Assembly (NCBI GenBank): GCA_029975055.1
Contig: JARKPU010000022.1
Span: forward strand, 124,001 to 188,000
From: Anaerolinea sp.
GTDB lineage: Bacteria > Chloroflexota > Anaerolineae > Anaerolineales > Anaerolineaceae
Length of the DNA: 64,000 nt
Reading direction: 5' to 3'
Shown: positions 35,877 through 44,891 of the stretch, in pieces
How positions within the stretch are numbered: position 1 is the first letter of the stretch
Layout of the letters: each line of letters opens with the position of its first letter
Notes under the pieces: model-generated
Database searches by the model: none
Seen by the model: only the letters and a program-made list of their open reading frames with translations
Told to the model about the DNA's origin: nothing
Translations under genes and position numbers: made by a program

Positions 35877-38009
35877 CTAAGTGAGCGGTGAGGTGCTCAA
35901 GAACCAGGCTGCCACCCAGCCGCGCGTGCCCTCTTCGCTCTCGCCGAAGACCCATAACCCCTGGCGGCCGGTTTTCGCGCGCGCGGCGTCCAGGTCGGTT
36001 TCGATCACCCTGAGTTTGCCCCCGCGCAGGATGCCCCCCACGCGCGGAGAGTTGGCGCTGGCCTGCGCGCGCATGTTGACATCCGCAGTGGTGAAGAGGG
36101 TCAGTTCGCCCAGGCCTGCGGGCGGGGCAGGCGGAGCGCCCGCATCCGCGCTCACCAGCCAGGCCGCCACGTAACCGGTGTACTTCTGCGGCGTGCGCAC
36201 ATTCAACCATTCACCCTGCCGGCCGATACGCGCCAGGGCCTGGGTTTTATCGCCCAAAACGGCCAGGGCGTCTCCCGGCAGCACCACGGTGAGGACGTTC
36301 TCTTCGGCGCCGGGGCGGGCGCGCACGTTGAGCGGAACGGTGGGGAACACACTCAGGCCTGAAGCCTGCGGCGCCTGCCCGGTGAGGTGCACCAGCCAGG
36401 CGGCCACAAAGCCTCTTTGCCCGGCTTCCGTCTGCACCTGAATCCACTCGCCCTGGCGGCCGATCTTCGCGCGGGCGTTATCGGCGTCGCCCAGCACGGT
36501 GAGCGGGTCGGTTGGCGCCAGCGCGGCGAGCACGTCGAAGCCCGTGCCCGGGCCGCTGCGCAGGTTGAGCGCGTCGGCGGGGTAGATCACCAGGCTGGAG
36601 GGTGGGAAGGACTGGTCGAACCCCTGCACGAACCAGGCCGCTACGAATCCGGCCTGGCCGGAGGCCGTCTGCACCTGCAGCCATTCGCCCTGCTGCCCGA
36701 TTTTGGCTTTGACCGCCGCGGCATCGCCCAGCGTGCTCAGCGGCTCGCCCGCCGGCAGCCCGGCGACGACTTGCGCCCCGGTATTGGGGCCTGCGCGCAG
36801 GTTAAGCTCGCTGGTGGTAAAAACCGTCACCCCGCTTTTGGGCGGCAGCGGCCCGGGCGGTGGCACCTCCACCGGGTTTTGCAGGTAAGGCCAGGGGTCT
36901 ACGATTCCAGCCGGGTAGCCGGGGGTCTGCGCGCCGTCAATCTTGAGCGTCAAATGCAGGTGCGAACCGAAGGAATTGCCGGTGTTATCGGCCAGGCCGA
37001 GCAAGTCGCCTGCCGAAACAAGGTCGTTTTCCTGCACGCGCGTCTCGGAAAGATGCGCGTAGATGGTGTGGAAGACCACCCCGTCCATCTCGTGGCGCAG
37101 GCGCACCTGCAAGCCGTAGGGATGCCCCGCAGGGTGGCCTGCCTTTTCCACCACGCCCGGCGCCGCGGCATAGACGTTTGCGCCGGTCGGAGCGAAGAGA
37201 TCCAAACCCTCGTGGCCGGGCAGCCCAAACGGTTTGTACGAATCGGGGTTCTCGCCAAAGAACTGGTTGACGCGGCGGCTGTCGACCGGCCAGGCCAGCC
37301 GGATGGCCGCCATGGGGCCGCGCGGTGCGAGCGCCGCCCCGCGCGGTGCCAGCCGGAAGGCATTTACTTTGGCCTGGTAGGGGATAATGAAAAACCCGCG
37401 CAGCGCCTCGCCGGTCGATTGGGTCACCGCAAAACCAGGCCCCGTCTGCCCCAGGTTGAGGCGCAAAGTGGGCGTCTGGCCGGGATGATTGGGGTCGTAA
37501 AGCGAGATCTGCATCTCCCGCGTGGCATCGTCCAGCGAATAGGCCACCGCCAGCACCTGGTGGTTGTGGGTGGGGTCGCCCAGGCCCTGCACACGCACCA
37601 GCCCGAGCACGGCCGGGTCGCCTTTATCGAGCATGCGCCGCAGCCTGGGGATCTCACTGCGCAGCATGCGCGCGCCGATCTCAGCCTGGTCGATCAACAT
37701 CCACTCGATGAATTTGATCAGGGTGGTGATCTTCAAGCTGTCGATCTGGCGGTCAGCCAGGTAAATGAGCGTCTTGGGGTCCAGTTCCTGCGGGCTGGCT
37801 GCCGCCGTGGGCGCTTTGCCCGCGTAGAAGTTATCCAGCGCGGCAAAGCACATGCCGCCGCACAGGCCGAGGACAACCTCGTTCAGGTCGATCGTCCCTG
37901 CCAGCGGGAGCGTGAACTTGAGCGGTAGTTTGAACTCGAAGCGGTTGACGAAAGGGAACCCGTTCTCCGCGGGGACGAATTTGGTCTGTGCCTGAGCCAT
38001 CGAGAACAC
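35877..38009 (-). CDS. N-terminal cysteine-protease-like domain + M23 peptidase + four SH3-like repeats
   Basis: M23: HEGLDLFAPTGANVYAAAPG and GSHLHLTLKI; four VNMRA/LNLRAGP SH3 units; N-terminus LCGGMCFAALDNFYAG...HNHQVLAVAY...LYDPNHPG. Confidence 0.8.
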   Translation of the reverse strand: MFSMAQAQTKFVPAENGFPFVNRFEFKLPLKFTLPLAGTIDLNEVVLGLCGGMCFAALDNFYAGKAPTAAASPQELDPKTLIYLADRQIDSLKITTLIKFIEWMLIDQAEIGARMLRSEIPRLRRMLDKGDPAVLGLVRVQGLGDPTHNHQVLAVAYSLDDATREMQISLYDPNHPGQTPTLRLNLGQTGPGFAVTQSTGEALRGFFIIPYQAKVNAFRLAPRGAALAPRGPMAAIRLAWPVDSRRVNQFFGENPDSYKPFGLPGHEGLDLFAPTGANVYAAAPGVVEKAGHPAGHPYGLQVRLRHEMDGVVFHTIYAHLSETRVQENDLVSAGDLLGLADNTGNSFGSHLHLTLKIDGAQTPGYPAGIVDPWPYLQNPVEVPPPGPLPPKSGVTVFTTSELNLRAGPNTGAQVVAGLPAGEPLSTLGDAAAVKAKIGQQGEWLQVQTASGQAGFVAAWFVQGFDQSFPPSSLVIYPADALNLRSGPGTGFDVLAALAPTDPLTVLGDADNARAKIGRQGEWIQVQTEAGQRGFVAAWLVHLTGQAPQASGLSVFPTVPLNVRARPGAEENVLTVVLPGDALAVLGDKTQALARIGRQGEWLNVRTPQKYTGYVAAWLVSADAGAPPAPPAGLGELTLFTTADVNMRAQASANSPRVGGILRGGKLRVIETDLDAARAKTGRQGLWVFGESEEGTRGWVAAWFLSTSPLT

Positions 38010-38068
38010 TCCTTACCCGGACAGGGCCGCAATCTCAACTTAATCAATCTATTTAGTGGTCGATCGGT

Positions 38069-38121
38069 GTTTTTTTATGGGTTTGTCCTGGGGCAAAACC
38101 CCGAAACAAACCCATAAAACC
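38069..38121. repeat. Palindromic element (GGGGCAAAACCCC core)
   Basis: TTTTTTTATGGGTTTGTcctGGGGcaaaaCCCCgaaACAAACCCATAAAA. Confidence 0.8.
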
Positions 38122-38217
38122 CATTCACCAGAGCGCTTAGCTCATCATACTGGAAAGTGCAAGTTAAATCAACAGCGCGCCCGGCGGTTGGCGGGCGCGC
38201 TGTGGCGTTCGCTCGAG

Positions 38218-40086
38218 TTATGCGTCGTGGAACTGGCCTTCGACGACCTCGCCTTCGGCGCTGCCGTCGTCAGGGCGGCCGCCCGGGTTCTCCGGCTGGG
38301 CCGAAGCCACCGCTGAAACCGCCTGCGACAGCGCTTGCGTGCGAATACGGATGGCCGACAGGTCGTCGCCGTTCATCACGGCGCGCAGGTCGTTGATCTT
38401 CGCCTCCACATCGGCGCGCACCTGCGCCGAGACGCTGCCGCCGCGTTCTTTGAGCAGCTTTTCGGCCTGGTAAACCGCCGTGTCGGCGATGTTGCGCGCC
38501 TCGACGATTTCCTTGCGCTTTCGGTCGGCGGCCTCATGCTTCTGCGCTTCGCTCACCATGCGCTCCACATCGCTCTTGCTCAGGTTGGTCGAAGCGGTGA
38601 TCGTCACGCGCTGTTCCTTGCCGGTGGCCTTATCGCGCGCCGAGACGTTGAGGATGCCGTTGGCGTCGATGTCGAAGGTGACCTCCACCTGCGGCACGCC
38701 GCGCGGGGCCGGGGGGATGCCTTCCAGGCGGAAGCGGCCCAGGCTGATGTTATCGGCAGCCATCGGGCGCTCGCCCTGCAGCACGTGCACGTCCACCGCG
38801 GTCTGCCCATCTTCCGCCGTCGAGAAGATTTCGCTCTTGCGGATCGGGATGGTGCTGTTGCGCGGGATCAGCGTGGTCATCACGCCGCCGAGCGTCTCCA
38901 CGCCCAGCGAAAGCGGGGTGACATCGAGCAGCAGCACGTCTTTCACTTCGCCGCCCAGCACGCCCGCCTGAATGGCCGCGCCGACCGCCACCACCTCATC
39001 GGGGTTGACGGATTTGTTCGGCTCTTTGTTGACCATGCGGCGCACGAAGTCTTGCACCATGGGCATGCGCGTAGCGCCGCCCACCAGCACCACTTCATCG
39101 ATGCCGCGCGTGTCCAGCTTCGCGTCGCGCAGGGCCGCCTCGAAGGGGCCGCGCATGCGCTCCACCAGGTCGGCGGTGAGTTGCTCGAAGCGCGCGCGGG
39201 TCAGGCGCAGCTGCATGTGCTTGGGGCCGTTGGCGTCTGCGGTGATGTAGGGCAGGTTGATTTCCGTCTCCATCACGGTCGAAAGCTCGATCTTCGCCTT
39301 TTCGGCGGCCTCGCGCAGGCGCTGCAGGGCCTGGCGGTCGCTGCGCAGGTCGATGCCCTGCTCCTTCTTGAACTCGTCGGCAGCCCAGTTGACGATGCGC
39401 TGATCCCAATCATCGCCGCCCAGGTGGGTATCGCCGTTGGTGGCGCGCACCTCGACGACGTTGTCGCCCACTTCCAGCACGCTCACGTCGAAGGTGCCGC
39501 CGCCCAGGTCGAAGACGAGGATCTTCTCGTTGGTCTTCTTATCCAGGCCATACGCCAGGGCAGCCGCTGTGGGCTCGTTGATGATGCGCAGCACGTCCAG
39601 CCCGGCGATCTTCCCGGCGTCTTTGGTGGCCTGGCGCTGGCTGTCGGAGAAGTAAGCCGGCACGGTGATGACCGCCTGGGAGACAGGTTCGCCCAGGTAG
39701 GCTTCGGCATCGGCCTTCAGCTTGCTCAAGATCATCGCCGAGATTTCCTGCGGGGTGTACTCGCGGTTGGTTTGCGGGATCTTCACGCGCGCGTCGCCGG
39801 CCGGGCCTTCCACCACGGCGTAAGGGACCATTTTGCGCTCGGTTTCCACTTCGGCATACCGGCGGCCCATAAAGCGCTTGATCGAATAGACCGTGTTTTC
39901 AGGGTTGATCACCGCCTGGCGCTTGGCCGTCTGGCCCACCAGGCGCTCGCCGGTCTTGCTGAACCCGACGACCGACGGGCACAACCGCGAGCCTTCGGCG
40001 GTGGTGATCACCAGCGGCTCGCCGCCTTCCATCACTGCCACCACGCTGTTGGTTGTACCGAGGTCGATACCGATAATCTTTCCCAT
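38218..40086 (-). CDS. dnaK: Chaperone DnaK (Hsp70)
   Basis: [42 protein letters not shown]; 622 aa. Confidence 0.98.
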   Translation of the reverse strand: MGKIIGIDLGTTNSVVAVMEGGEPLVITTAEGSRLCPSVVGFSKTGERLVGQTAKRQAVINPENTVYSIKRFMGRRYAEVETERKMVPYAVVEGPAGDARVKIPQTNREYTPQEISAMILSKLKADAEAYLGEPVSQAVITVPAYFSDSQRQATKDAGKIAGLDVLRIINEPTAAALAYGLDKKTNEKILVFDLGGGTFDVSVLEVGDNVVEVRATNGDTHLGGDDWDQRIVNWAADEFKKEQGIDLRSDRQALQRLREAAEKAKIELSTVMETEINLPYITADANGPKHMQLRLTRARFEQLTADLVERMRGPFEAALRDAKLDTRGIDEVVLVGGATRMPMVQDFVRRMVNKEPNKSVNPDEVVAVGAAIQAGVLGGEVKDVLLLDVTPLSLGVETLGGVMTTLIPRNSTIPIRKSEIFSTAEDGQTAVDVHVLQGERPMAADNISLGRFRLEGIPPAPRGVPQVEVTFDIDANGILNVSARDKATGKEQRVTITASTNLSKSDVERMVSEAQKHEAADRKRKEIVEARNIADTAVYQAEKLLKERGGSVSAQVRADVEAKINDLRAVMNGDDLSAIRIRTQALSQAVSAVASAQPENPGGRPDDGSAEGEVVEGQFHDA

Positions 40087-40245
40087 GGTCTTTTCTCCTT
40101 CTTAAAAATGTTGATGATTGCTCCATGCGGGCAGGGTTGCTCACACATTCGTAAGGATACGCCGGGCATGCAAGAATTTCATTAACGAAATATTGGATGT
40201 ATATAAGACCCGCCGCAAATCGAAGAAACGGCTTAAAATGAGCGG

Positions 40246-40794
40246 ATGCACAGCGAACCACCTGTTGACGAAGATGCCATCACCCTCATTTTGCAGGCGC
40301 TGCGCTTTGCCGCGCGCAAGCACAGCAGCCAGCGCCGCAAGGGCAGCGACCAATCGCCGTACATCAACCACCCGATCGATGTGCTCGACCTGCTCTGGCG
40401 GGTGGGCGGCGTGCGCCGGGCCGAGGTGCTGGCCGCCGCCGTGCTGCACGATACGCTCGAAGACACCGCCACCACCCCGGCCGAACTGGAGGCCGCCTTT
40501 GGGCGCGAGGTGCTCGCGCTGGTGCAGGAAGTCAGCGATGATAAACGGCTGCCCAAAGAAGAGCGCAAGCGCCTGCAGGTGGAACACGCCCCCGCCCTCT
40601 CGGAAGGGGCGCGGTTAATCAAGCTGGCCGATAAAATCAGCAACGTGCGCGATATGCGGCACACCCCGCCGGTCTTCTGGTCGCGGCAGCGGCGCGAGGA
40701 ATACCTGGCCTGGGCCGCCCAGGTGGTGAGCCGCCTGCGCGGCACGAATGCGGCGCTGGAAGCCGAGTTCGAGCGGGTGCTGAGAGAAGGCTGA
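40246..40794 (+). CDS. HD-domain (p)ppGpp hydrolase-like protein (SpoT/MESH1 type)
   Basis: LRFAARKHSSQRRKGSDQSPYINHPIDVLDLLW...AVLHDTLEDTATTPAEL; no synthetase domain. Confidence 0.85.
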   Translation: MHSEPPVDEDAITLILQALRFAARKHSSQRRKGSDQSPYINHPIDVLDLLWRVGGVRRAEVLAAAVLHDTLEDTATTPAELEAAFGREVLALVQEVSDDKRLPKEERKRLQVEHAPALSEGARLIKLADKISNVRDMRHTPPVFWSRQRREEYLAWAAQVVSRLRGTNAALEAEFERVLREG

Positions 40795-40866
40795 ATCATC
40801 GCGGCTTCTGAGCGGCACTGTCAATCGCAAGAAACGCATTTTCCCTGGCGCAGACCAGAGGGCCGG

Positions 40867-40894
40867 TTGACAGTTGCGTCCAAGCATGCTATCC
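40867..40894 (+). promoter_or_regulatory. Candidate sigma-70-like promoter upstream of larE
   Basis: TTGACA (40867) 16-bp spacer TATCCT (40889). Confidence 0.5.
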
Positions 40895-40968
40895 TGCTCC
40901 AGCGAAAGACCATTACCCGTATTTTTACAAGGTAGGCGCAGAGGCACAGCCTTCGCGCCGGGAGATAA

Positions 40969-41790
40969 ATGCCCCCCATGATCGAAGCGAAATTATCCAA
41001 ATTAATGGACATCCTGCGCGCCATGGACAGCGCCATCGTGGCCTTTTCGGGCGGCATCGACAGCACGCTGGTGGCGAAGGCCGCCTTCGATGCGCTCGGC
41101 GAGCGCGCCGTGGCCGTCACCGCCGATTCGGCCAGCCTGGCGGGCAGCGAGCGCGATGAAACCATCGCCCTGGCGCGGCAGATCGGCATCCGGCACGTGC
41201 TGGTGCAGAGCAACGAACTGGAAGATGAACGCTACCGCGCCAACTCTCCGCTGCGCTGCTACTGGTGCAAGCACGAACTGGCCGGCATCCTCACCGCCTA
41301 CGCGCGCCAACATGGATATGCCGCCATCCTCGACGGCTCGAACCTGGATGACACCCGCGATGTGCGCCCCGGCCGGAAGGCAATGGCCGAAGGCGGCTTC
41401 CGCTCGCCGTTGATTGAAGCCGGCATGACCAAAGCCGACGTGCGCGAGGCCGCCCGCCGGCTGGGCCTGCCCAACTGGGATAAGCCCGCCATGGCCTGCC
41501 TGGCTTCGCGCATTCCCTACGGCACGCAGGTGAACGCGGCCAACCTCAAGCAGGTGGAGCTGGCAGAAAGCTTCTTGCACGGGCTGGGGCTGCGGCAGGT
41601 GCGCGTGCGGCATCACGGCAGCCTGGCGCGCATCGAGGTGGACCCGGAAGAATTTGCACCGGTCCTCGCGGAGCGCGAGGCCATCGCCGCGCGCTTCAAG
41701 GAAATCGGCTACACTCACACGGCCCTCGACCTGGCCGGTTACCGGCCCGGCAGCCTGAACGAAGCCCTCAAAGCGCGCGCCGCCGCATAG
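40969..41790 (+). CDS. larE: ATP-dependent sacrificial sulfur transferase LarE
   Basis: VAFSGGIDSTLVAKAAFDALG; RCYWCKHELAG; ILDGSNLDDTRDVRPGRKAMAE. Confidence 0.93.
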   Translation: MPPMIEAKLSKLMDILRAMDSAIVAFSGGIDSTLVAKAAFDALGERAVAVTADSASLAGSERDETIALARQIGIRHVLVQSNELEDERYRANSPLRCYWCKHELAGILTAYARQHGYAAILDGSNLDDTRDVRPGRKAMAEGGFRSPLIEAGMTKADVREAARRLGLPNWDKPAMACLASRIPYGTQVNAANLKQVELAESFLHGLGLRQVRVRHHGSLARIEVDPEEFAPVLAEREAIAARFKEIGYTHTALDLAGYRPGSLNEALKARAAA

Positions 41791-41801
41791 CCTGGCAGCT
41801 G

Positions 41802-41876
41802 GTAGGGTGCAGTCGCGTTGGACTGCACCGCCTCCGCCCGAAAGATGGCGCGGTCAAAAACCCGACCGCGCCCTAC
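41802..41876. repeat. REP-like double-hairpin element
   Basis: GTAGGG...CCCTAC flanks hairpins GGTGCAGTCgcgttgGACTGCACC and GGCGCGGTCaaaaacccGACCGCGCC. Confidence 0.75.
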
Positions 41877-41931
41877 GGGGAGCTGAGAGTATAATTACAA
41901 CATCCATACCATTACACAAAAGGTTTACATC

Positions 41932-42807
41932 ATGACGGCTCAAATCCTGGATGGCGCGGCGGTGGCAGAGAAAATCCGGGCGGATGTCGCCCAGGCTGTT
42001 GCAGAGCGGCTGGCGCAGGGCAGGCCTGCGCCCGGCCTGGCCACCGTGCTGGTGGGTGATAACCCCGCCTCGCATGTCTATGTTCGCTCCAAACACAAAG
42101 CCTGCCAGCAGGTGGGCATCCAATCCTTTGGCTACGAGCTGCCCGCCACGGCCTCGCAGGCCGAAGTGGAAGCCCTGGTGCGCGAGTTGAACGCCGACCC
42201 GCGCGTGAACGGCATCCTGGTGCAGCTGCCGCTCCCCTCCGGGCTGGATGAAGAGCGCGTGCTGAGCGCCATCTCGATCGAAAAAGACGTGGATGGCTTT
42301 CACCCCCTCAACATCGGCCGGCTGGCGCAAAAAGGCCGCGACCCGCTGTTTGTGCCCTGCACCCCTGCCGGCTGCATGGTGCTGATTGAATCGGCGCTGC
42401 CTGACCTGAACGGCGTCAACGCGGTGGTGCTGGGGCGCTCGAACATCGTCGGCATGCCCATGGCGCTGCTGCTGGTGCGCGCCAATGCCACCGTCACGGT
42501 GTGCCATTCACGCACGCGCAACCTGCGCGAAGTCGTCCGGCAGGCCGATGTGCTGGTGGCGGCGGTGGGGCGCGCCGAAATGGTGCGCGGCGATTGGATC
42601 AAGCCCGGCGCGGTGGTGGTGGATGTGGGCATGAACCGCGTGGAAGACCCGACCCGCCCGAAAGGTTACCGCCTGACCGGCGACGTGTGCTTCGATGAGG
42701 CCAAAGAGGTCGCCGGGTGGATCACGCCCGTCCCGGGCGGCGTGGGGCCGATGACGATCGCCATGCTGCTGCAAAACACGCTGCGCGCCGCCCGCCTGGC
42801 CGGCTGA
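41932..42807 (+). CDS. folD: Bifunctional methylenetetrahydrofolate dehydrogenase/cyclohydrolase FolD
   Basis: [62 protein letters not shown]. Confidence 0.97.
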   Translation: MTAQILDGAAVAEKIRADVAQAVAERLAQGRPAPGLATVLVGDNPASHVYVRSKHKACQQVGIQSFGYELPATASQAEVEALVRELNADPRVNGILVQLPLPSGLDEERVLSAISIEKDVDGFHPLNIGRLAQKGRDPLFVPCTPAGCMVLIESALPDLNGVNAVVLGRSNIVGMPMALLLVRANATVTVCHSRTRNLREVVRQADVLVAAVGRAEMVRGDWIKPGAVVVDVGMNRVEDPTRPKGYRLTGDVCFDEAKEVAGWITPVPGGVGPMTIAMLLQNTLRAARLAG

Positions 42808-42843
42808 GCCGCCGCGGAGCGCCGTTCCAGGCCGTTACGCATT

Positions 42844-43338
42844 ATGAAAGGGGGGAGGGTGAAGATGGACGCGAAACGTGTCATCCAGGCGCAGTACCTG
42901 GCGGCTTTGGACATGCTCTGCGACGCCGTGGCGCAGTGCCCGGAGGAGTTGTGGGACGACCCGGCCTATCGGAACCGCTTCTGGCAGGTGGCGTTCCACG
43001 CCCTGTTCTACGTTCATCTTTACCTGCAGCCCAACCTGGAGGCGTTCAAAACCTGGGCCAAACACAGGGCCGGCCGCGAGCAGCTGGACCAACCCAGCCA
43101 GCCCTATTCGGTGGAAGAGGTGCTGGAATATGCCGGGCTGTGCCGCGACGAGGTGGTGAAACAGGTCGCGCAGCTCGAGCCGGATGCGCCTTCCGGCTTC
43201 CACTGGCTGCCGTTCAACAAGCTGGAGCTGCAGTTCTATAACATCCGCCACCTCCAGCAGCACATCGGCGAGCTGTGCGAGCGCCTGGGGAGGGTGGGCG
43301 AGATCTCCGTTCAATGGATAGGAACAAAGCAGGCTTAA
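42844..43338 (+). CDS. DinB-like/YfiT-like small protein
   Basis: About 160 aa helical protein with FYNIRHLQQHIGELCERLG DinB-like C-terminal His motif. Confidence 0.6.
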   Translation: MKGGRVKMDAKRVIQAQYLAALDMLCDAVAQCPEELWDDPAYRNRFWQVAFHALFYVHLYLQPNLEAFKTWAKHRAGREQLDQPSQPYSVEEVLEYAGLCRDEVVKQVAQLEPDAPSGFHWLPFNKLELQFYNIRHLQQHIGELCERLGRVGEISVQWIGTKQA

Positions 43339-43354
43339 CTGGTGACATTTGGGT

Positions 43355-43421
43355 ATTGTCTGACAATTGACAATTAACGGAATTGCCATTAAACTGAAAT
43401 ACAGCCTCGATGGTCAGACAA
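43355..43421 (+). promoter_or_regulatory. Promoter flanked by two copies of a GntR-type operator candidate
   Basis: ATTGTCTGACAAT (43355-43367); TTGACA (43367) 17-bp spacer TAAACT (43390); second site TGGTCAGACAA (43411-43421, inverted). Confidence 0.65.
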
Positions 43422-43432
43422 CCAACCCATAT

Positions 43433-44815
43433 ATGCCCACTCTCCTGGTTAAGAATGCCTCCGTCCTGATCACCATGGACGGCTCGCGCCGCGAGATTGC
43501 CGGCGGCGGGCTGTTTGCCCGCGATGGATTCATCGAGCAGGTCGGTCCGGCGGGCGAACTGCCCTCCGCCGCCGATGAAGTCCTCGACCTGAGCGGGTAC
43601 GTGGTCTTCCCAGGGTTAATCAACACCCACCACCACTTTTACCAGACTCTCACGCGCGCGGTGCCCGCCGCGCAAGACGCCAACCTCTTCAACTGGCTCA
43701 AGACGCTCTACCCCATCTGGGCGCGCATGACCCCGGAGGACATCTTCACCTCCACGCAGACTGCGCTGGCCGAGCTGGCCCTTTCGGGCTGCACCACCGC
43801 CTCCGACCATCTCTACCTCTTCCCCAACGGCGCGCGGCTGGATGACGAGATCGCCGCCGCCGCCGAGGTGGGCCTGCGCCTGCACGCCTCGCGCGGCTCG
43901 ATGAGCCTGGGCGAGAGCCAGGGCGGCCTGCCGCCCGACAGCGTGGTGGATAGCGAAGAGCGCATCCTCGCCGATTCGCAGCGCCTGATCGAAACGTATC
44001 ACGACCCAAAGCCCGGCTCGATGCTGCAAATCGTCCTCGCGCCGTGCTCGCCATTCAGCGTCACCGGCGACCTGATGCGCCAGAGCGCCGCGCTGGCGCG
44101 CCAGTATCGCGTCCACCTGCACACGCACCTGGCCGAAACGCAAGACGAAGAGGTCTTCTGCATGGAGAAGTTCGGCCACCGCCCGGTGGGCTACATGCAG
44201 GCGCTGGGCTGGGTGGGCGAAGATGTCTGGTTCGCGCACGCCGTGTATGCCAGCCCGGATGAGGTGCAGGTCTTTGCCCGCACCGGCTGCGGCGTGGCGC
44301 ACTGCCCCAGCTCGAATATGCGCCTGGCTTCGGGCATCGCCCCGTTGACGGCCTACCGGGCCGCAGGCGTCAACGTGGGGCTGGGGGTAGATGGCTCGGC
44401 CTCCAACGACGGCTCACACATGCTGGCCGAGGCGCGCCAGGCCATGCTGCTGCAGCGCCTTTCGGCGGCACTGGGCGGGGCCTCGCTCTCCGGCCAGGGT
44501 GCACCCGCGCTGCTCACCGCGCGCCAGGCGCTCGAACTGGCCACGCGCGGCGGGGCCGCGGTGCTCGGCCGCCCCGACCTCGGCTCGCTCGAGGCCGGCA
44601 AATGCGCCGATTTTGCCGCCATCCGGCTCGACCGGCTGGCCTACGCCGGGGCCTTGCATGACCCCGTCGCGGCGCTGGTTTTCTGCGCCCCGCAGCAGGT
44701 GGACCGCCTGGTGGTCGGCGGGCGAACCATCGTCAAGGACGGCTTGCTGCAGAGCGTCGACCTCCCCCGCCTGGTCGAGCGGCACAACCGCGCGGCCGGC
44801 CGGTTGCTTGCCTGA
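43433..44815 (+). CDS. Amidohydrolase, 8-oxoguanine deaminase/SsnA-like
   Basis: VVFPGLINTHHHFYQTLTRAVPAAQDANLFNWLKTLYPIW; HLHTHLAETQDEE; GLGVDGSASNDGSHM. Confidence 0.85.
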   Translation: MPTLLVKNASVLITMDGSRREIAGGGLFARDGFIEQVGPAGELPSAADEVLDLSGYVVFPGLINTHHHFYQTLTRAVPAAQDANLFNWLKTLYPIWARMTPEDIFTSTQTALAELALSGCTTASDHLYLFPNGARLDDEIAAAAEVGLRLHASRGSMSLGESQGGLPPDSVVDSEERILADSQRLIETYHDPKPGSMLQIVLAPCSPFSVTGDLMRQSAALARQYRVHLHTHLAETQDEEVFCMEKFGHRPVGYMQALGWVGEDVWFAHAVYASPDEVQVFARTGCGVAHCPSSNMRLASGIAPLTAYRAAGVNVGLGVDGSASNDGSHMLAEARQAMLLQRLSAALGGASLSGQGAPALLTARQALELATRGGAAVLGRPDLGSLEAGKCADFAAIRLDRLAYAGALHDPVAALVFCAPQQVDRLVVGGRTIVKDGLLQSVDLPRLVERHNRAAGRLLA

Positions 44816-44820
44816 TTCCC

Positions 44821-44869
44821 AGCCGCCCCCGAGCCCCTCCCATTCCCTTGAGGGAGGGCCGGGGGCGGC
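44821..44869. repeat. Inter-cistronic hairpin between deaminase genes
   Basis: GCCGCCCCCGagCCCCTCCCattcccttGAGGGAGGGccGGGGGCGGCg. Confidence 0.7.
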
Positions 44870-44891
44870 GATCCAACCGCGAAGGACACGG

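Noticed and set aside
40087-40245. CIRCE element upstream of dnaK
   Set aside because: No TTAGCACTC-N9-GAGTGCTAA-like inverted repeat found; dnaK also lacks grpE/dnaJ neighbours here.
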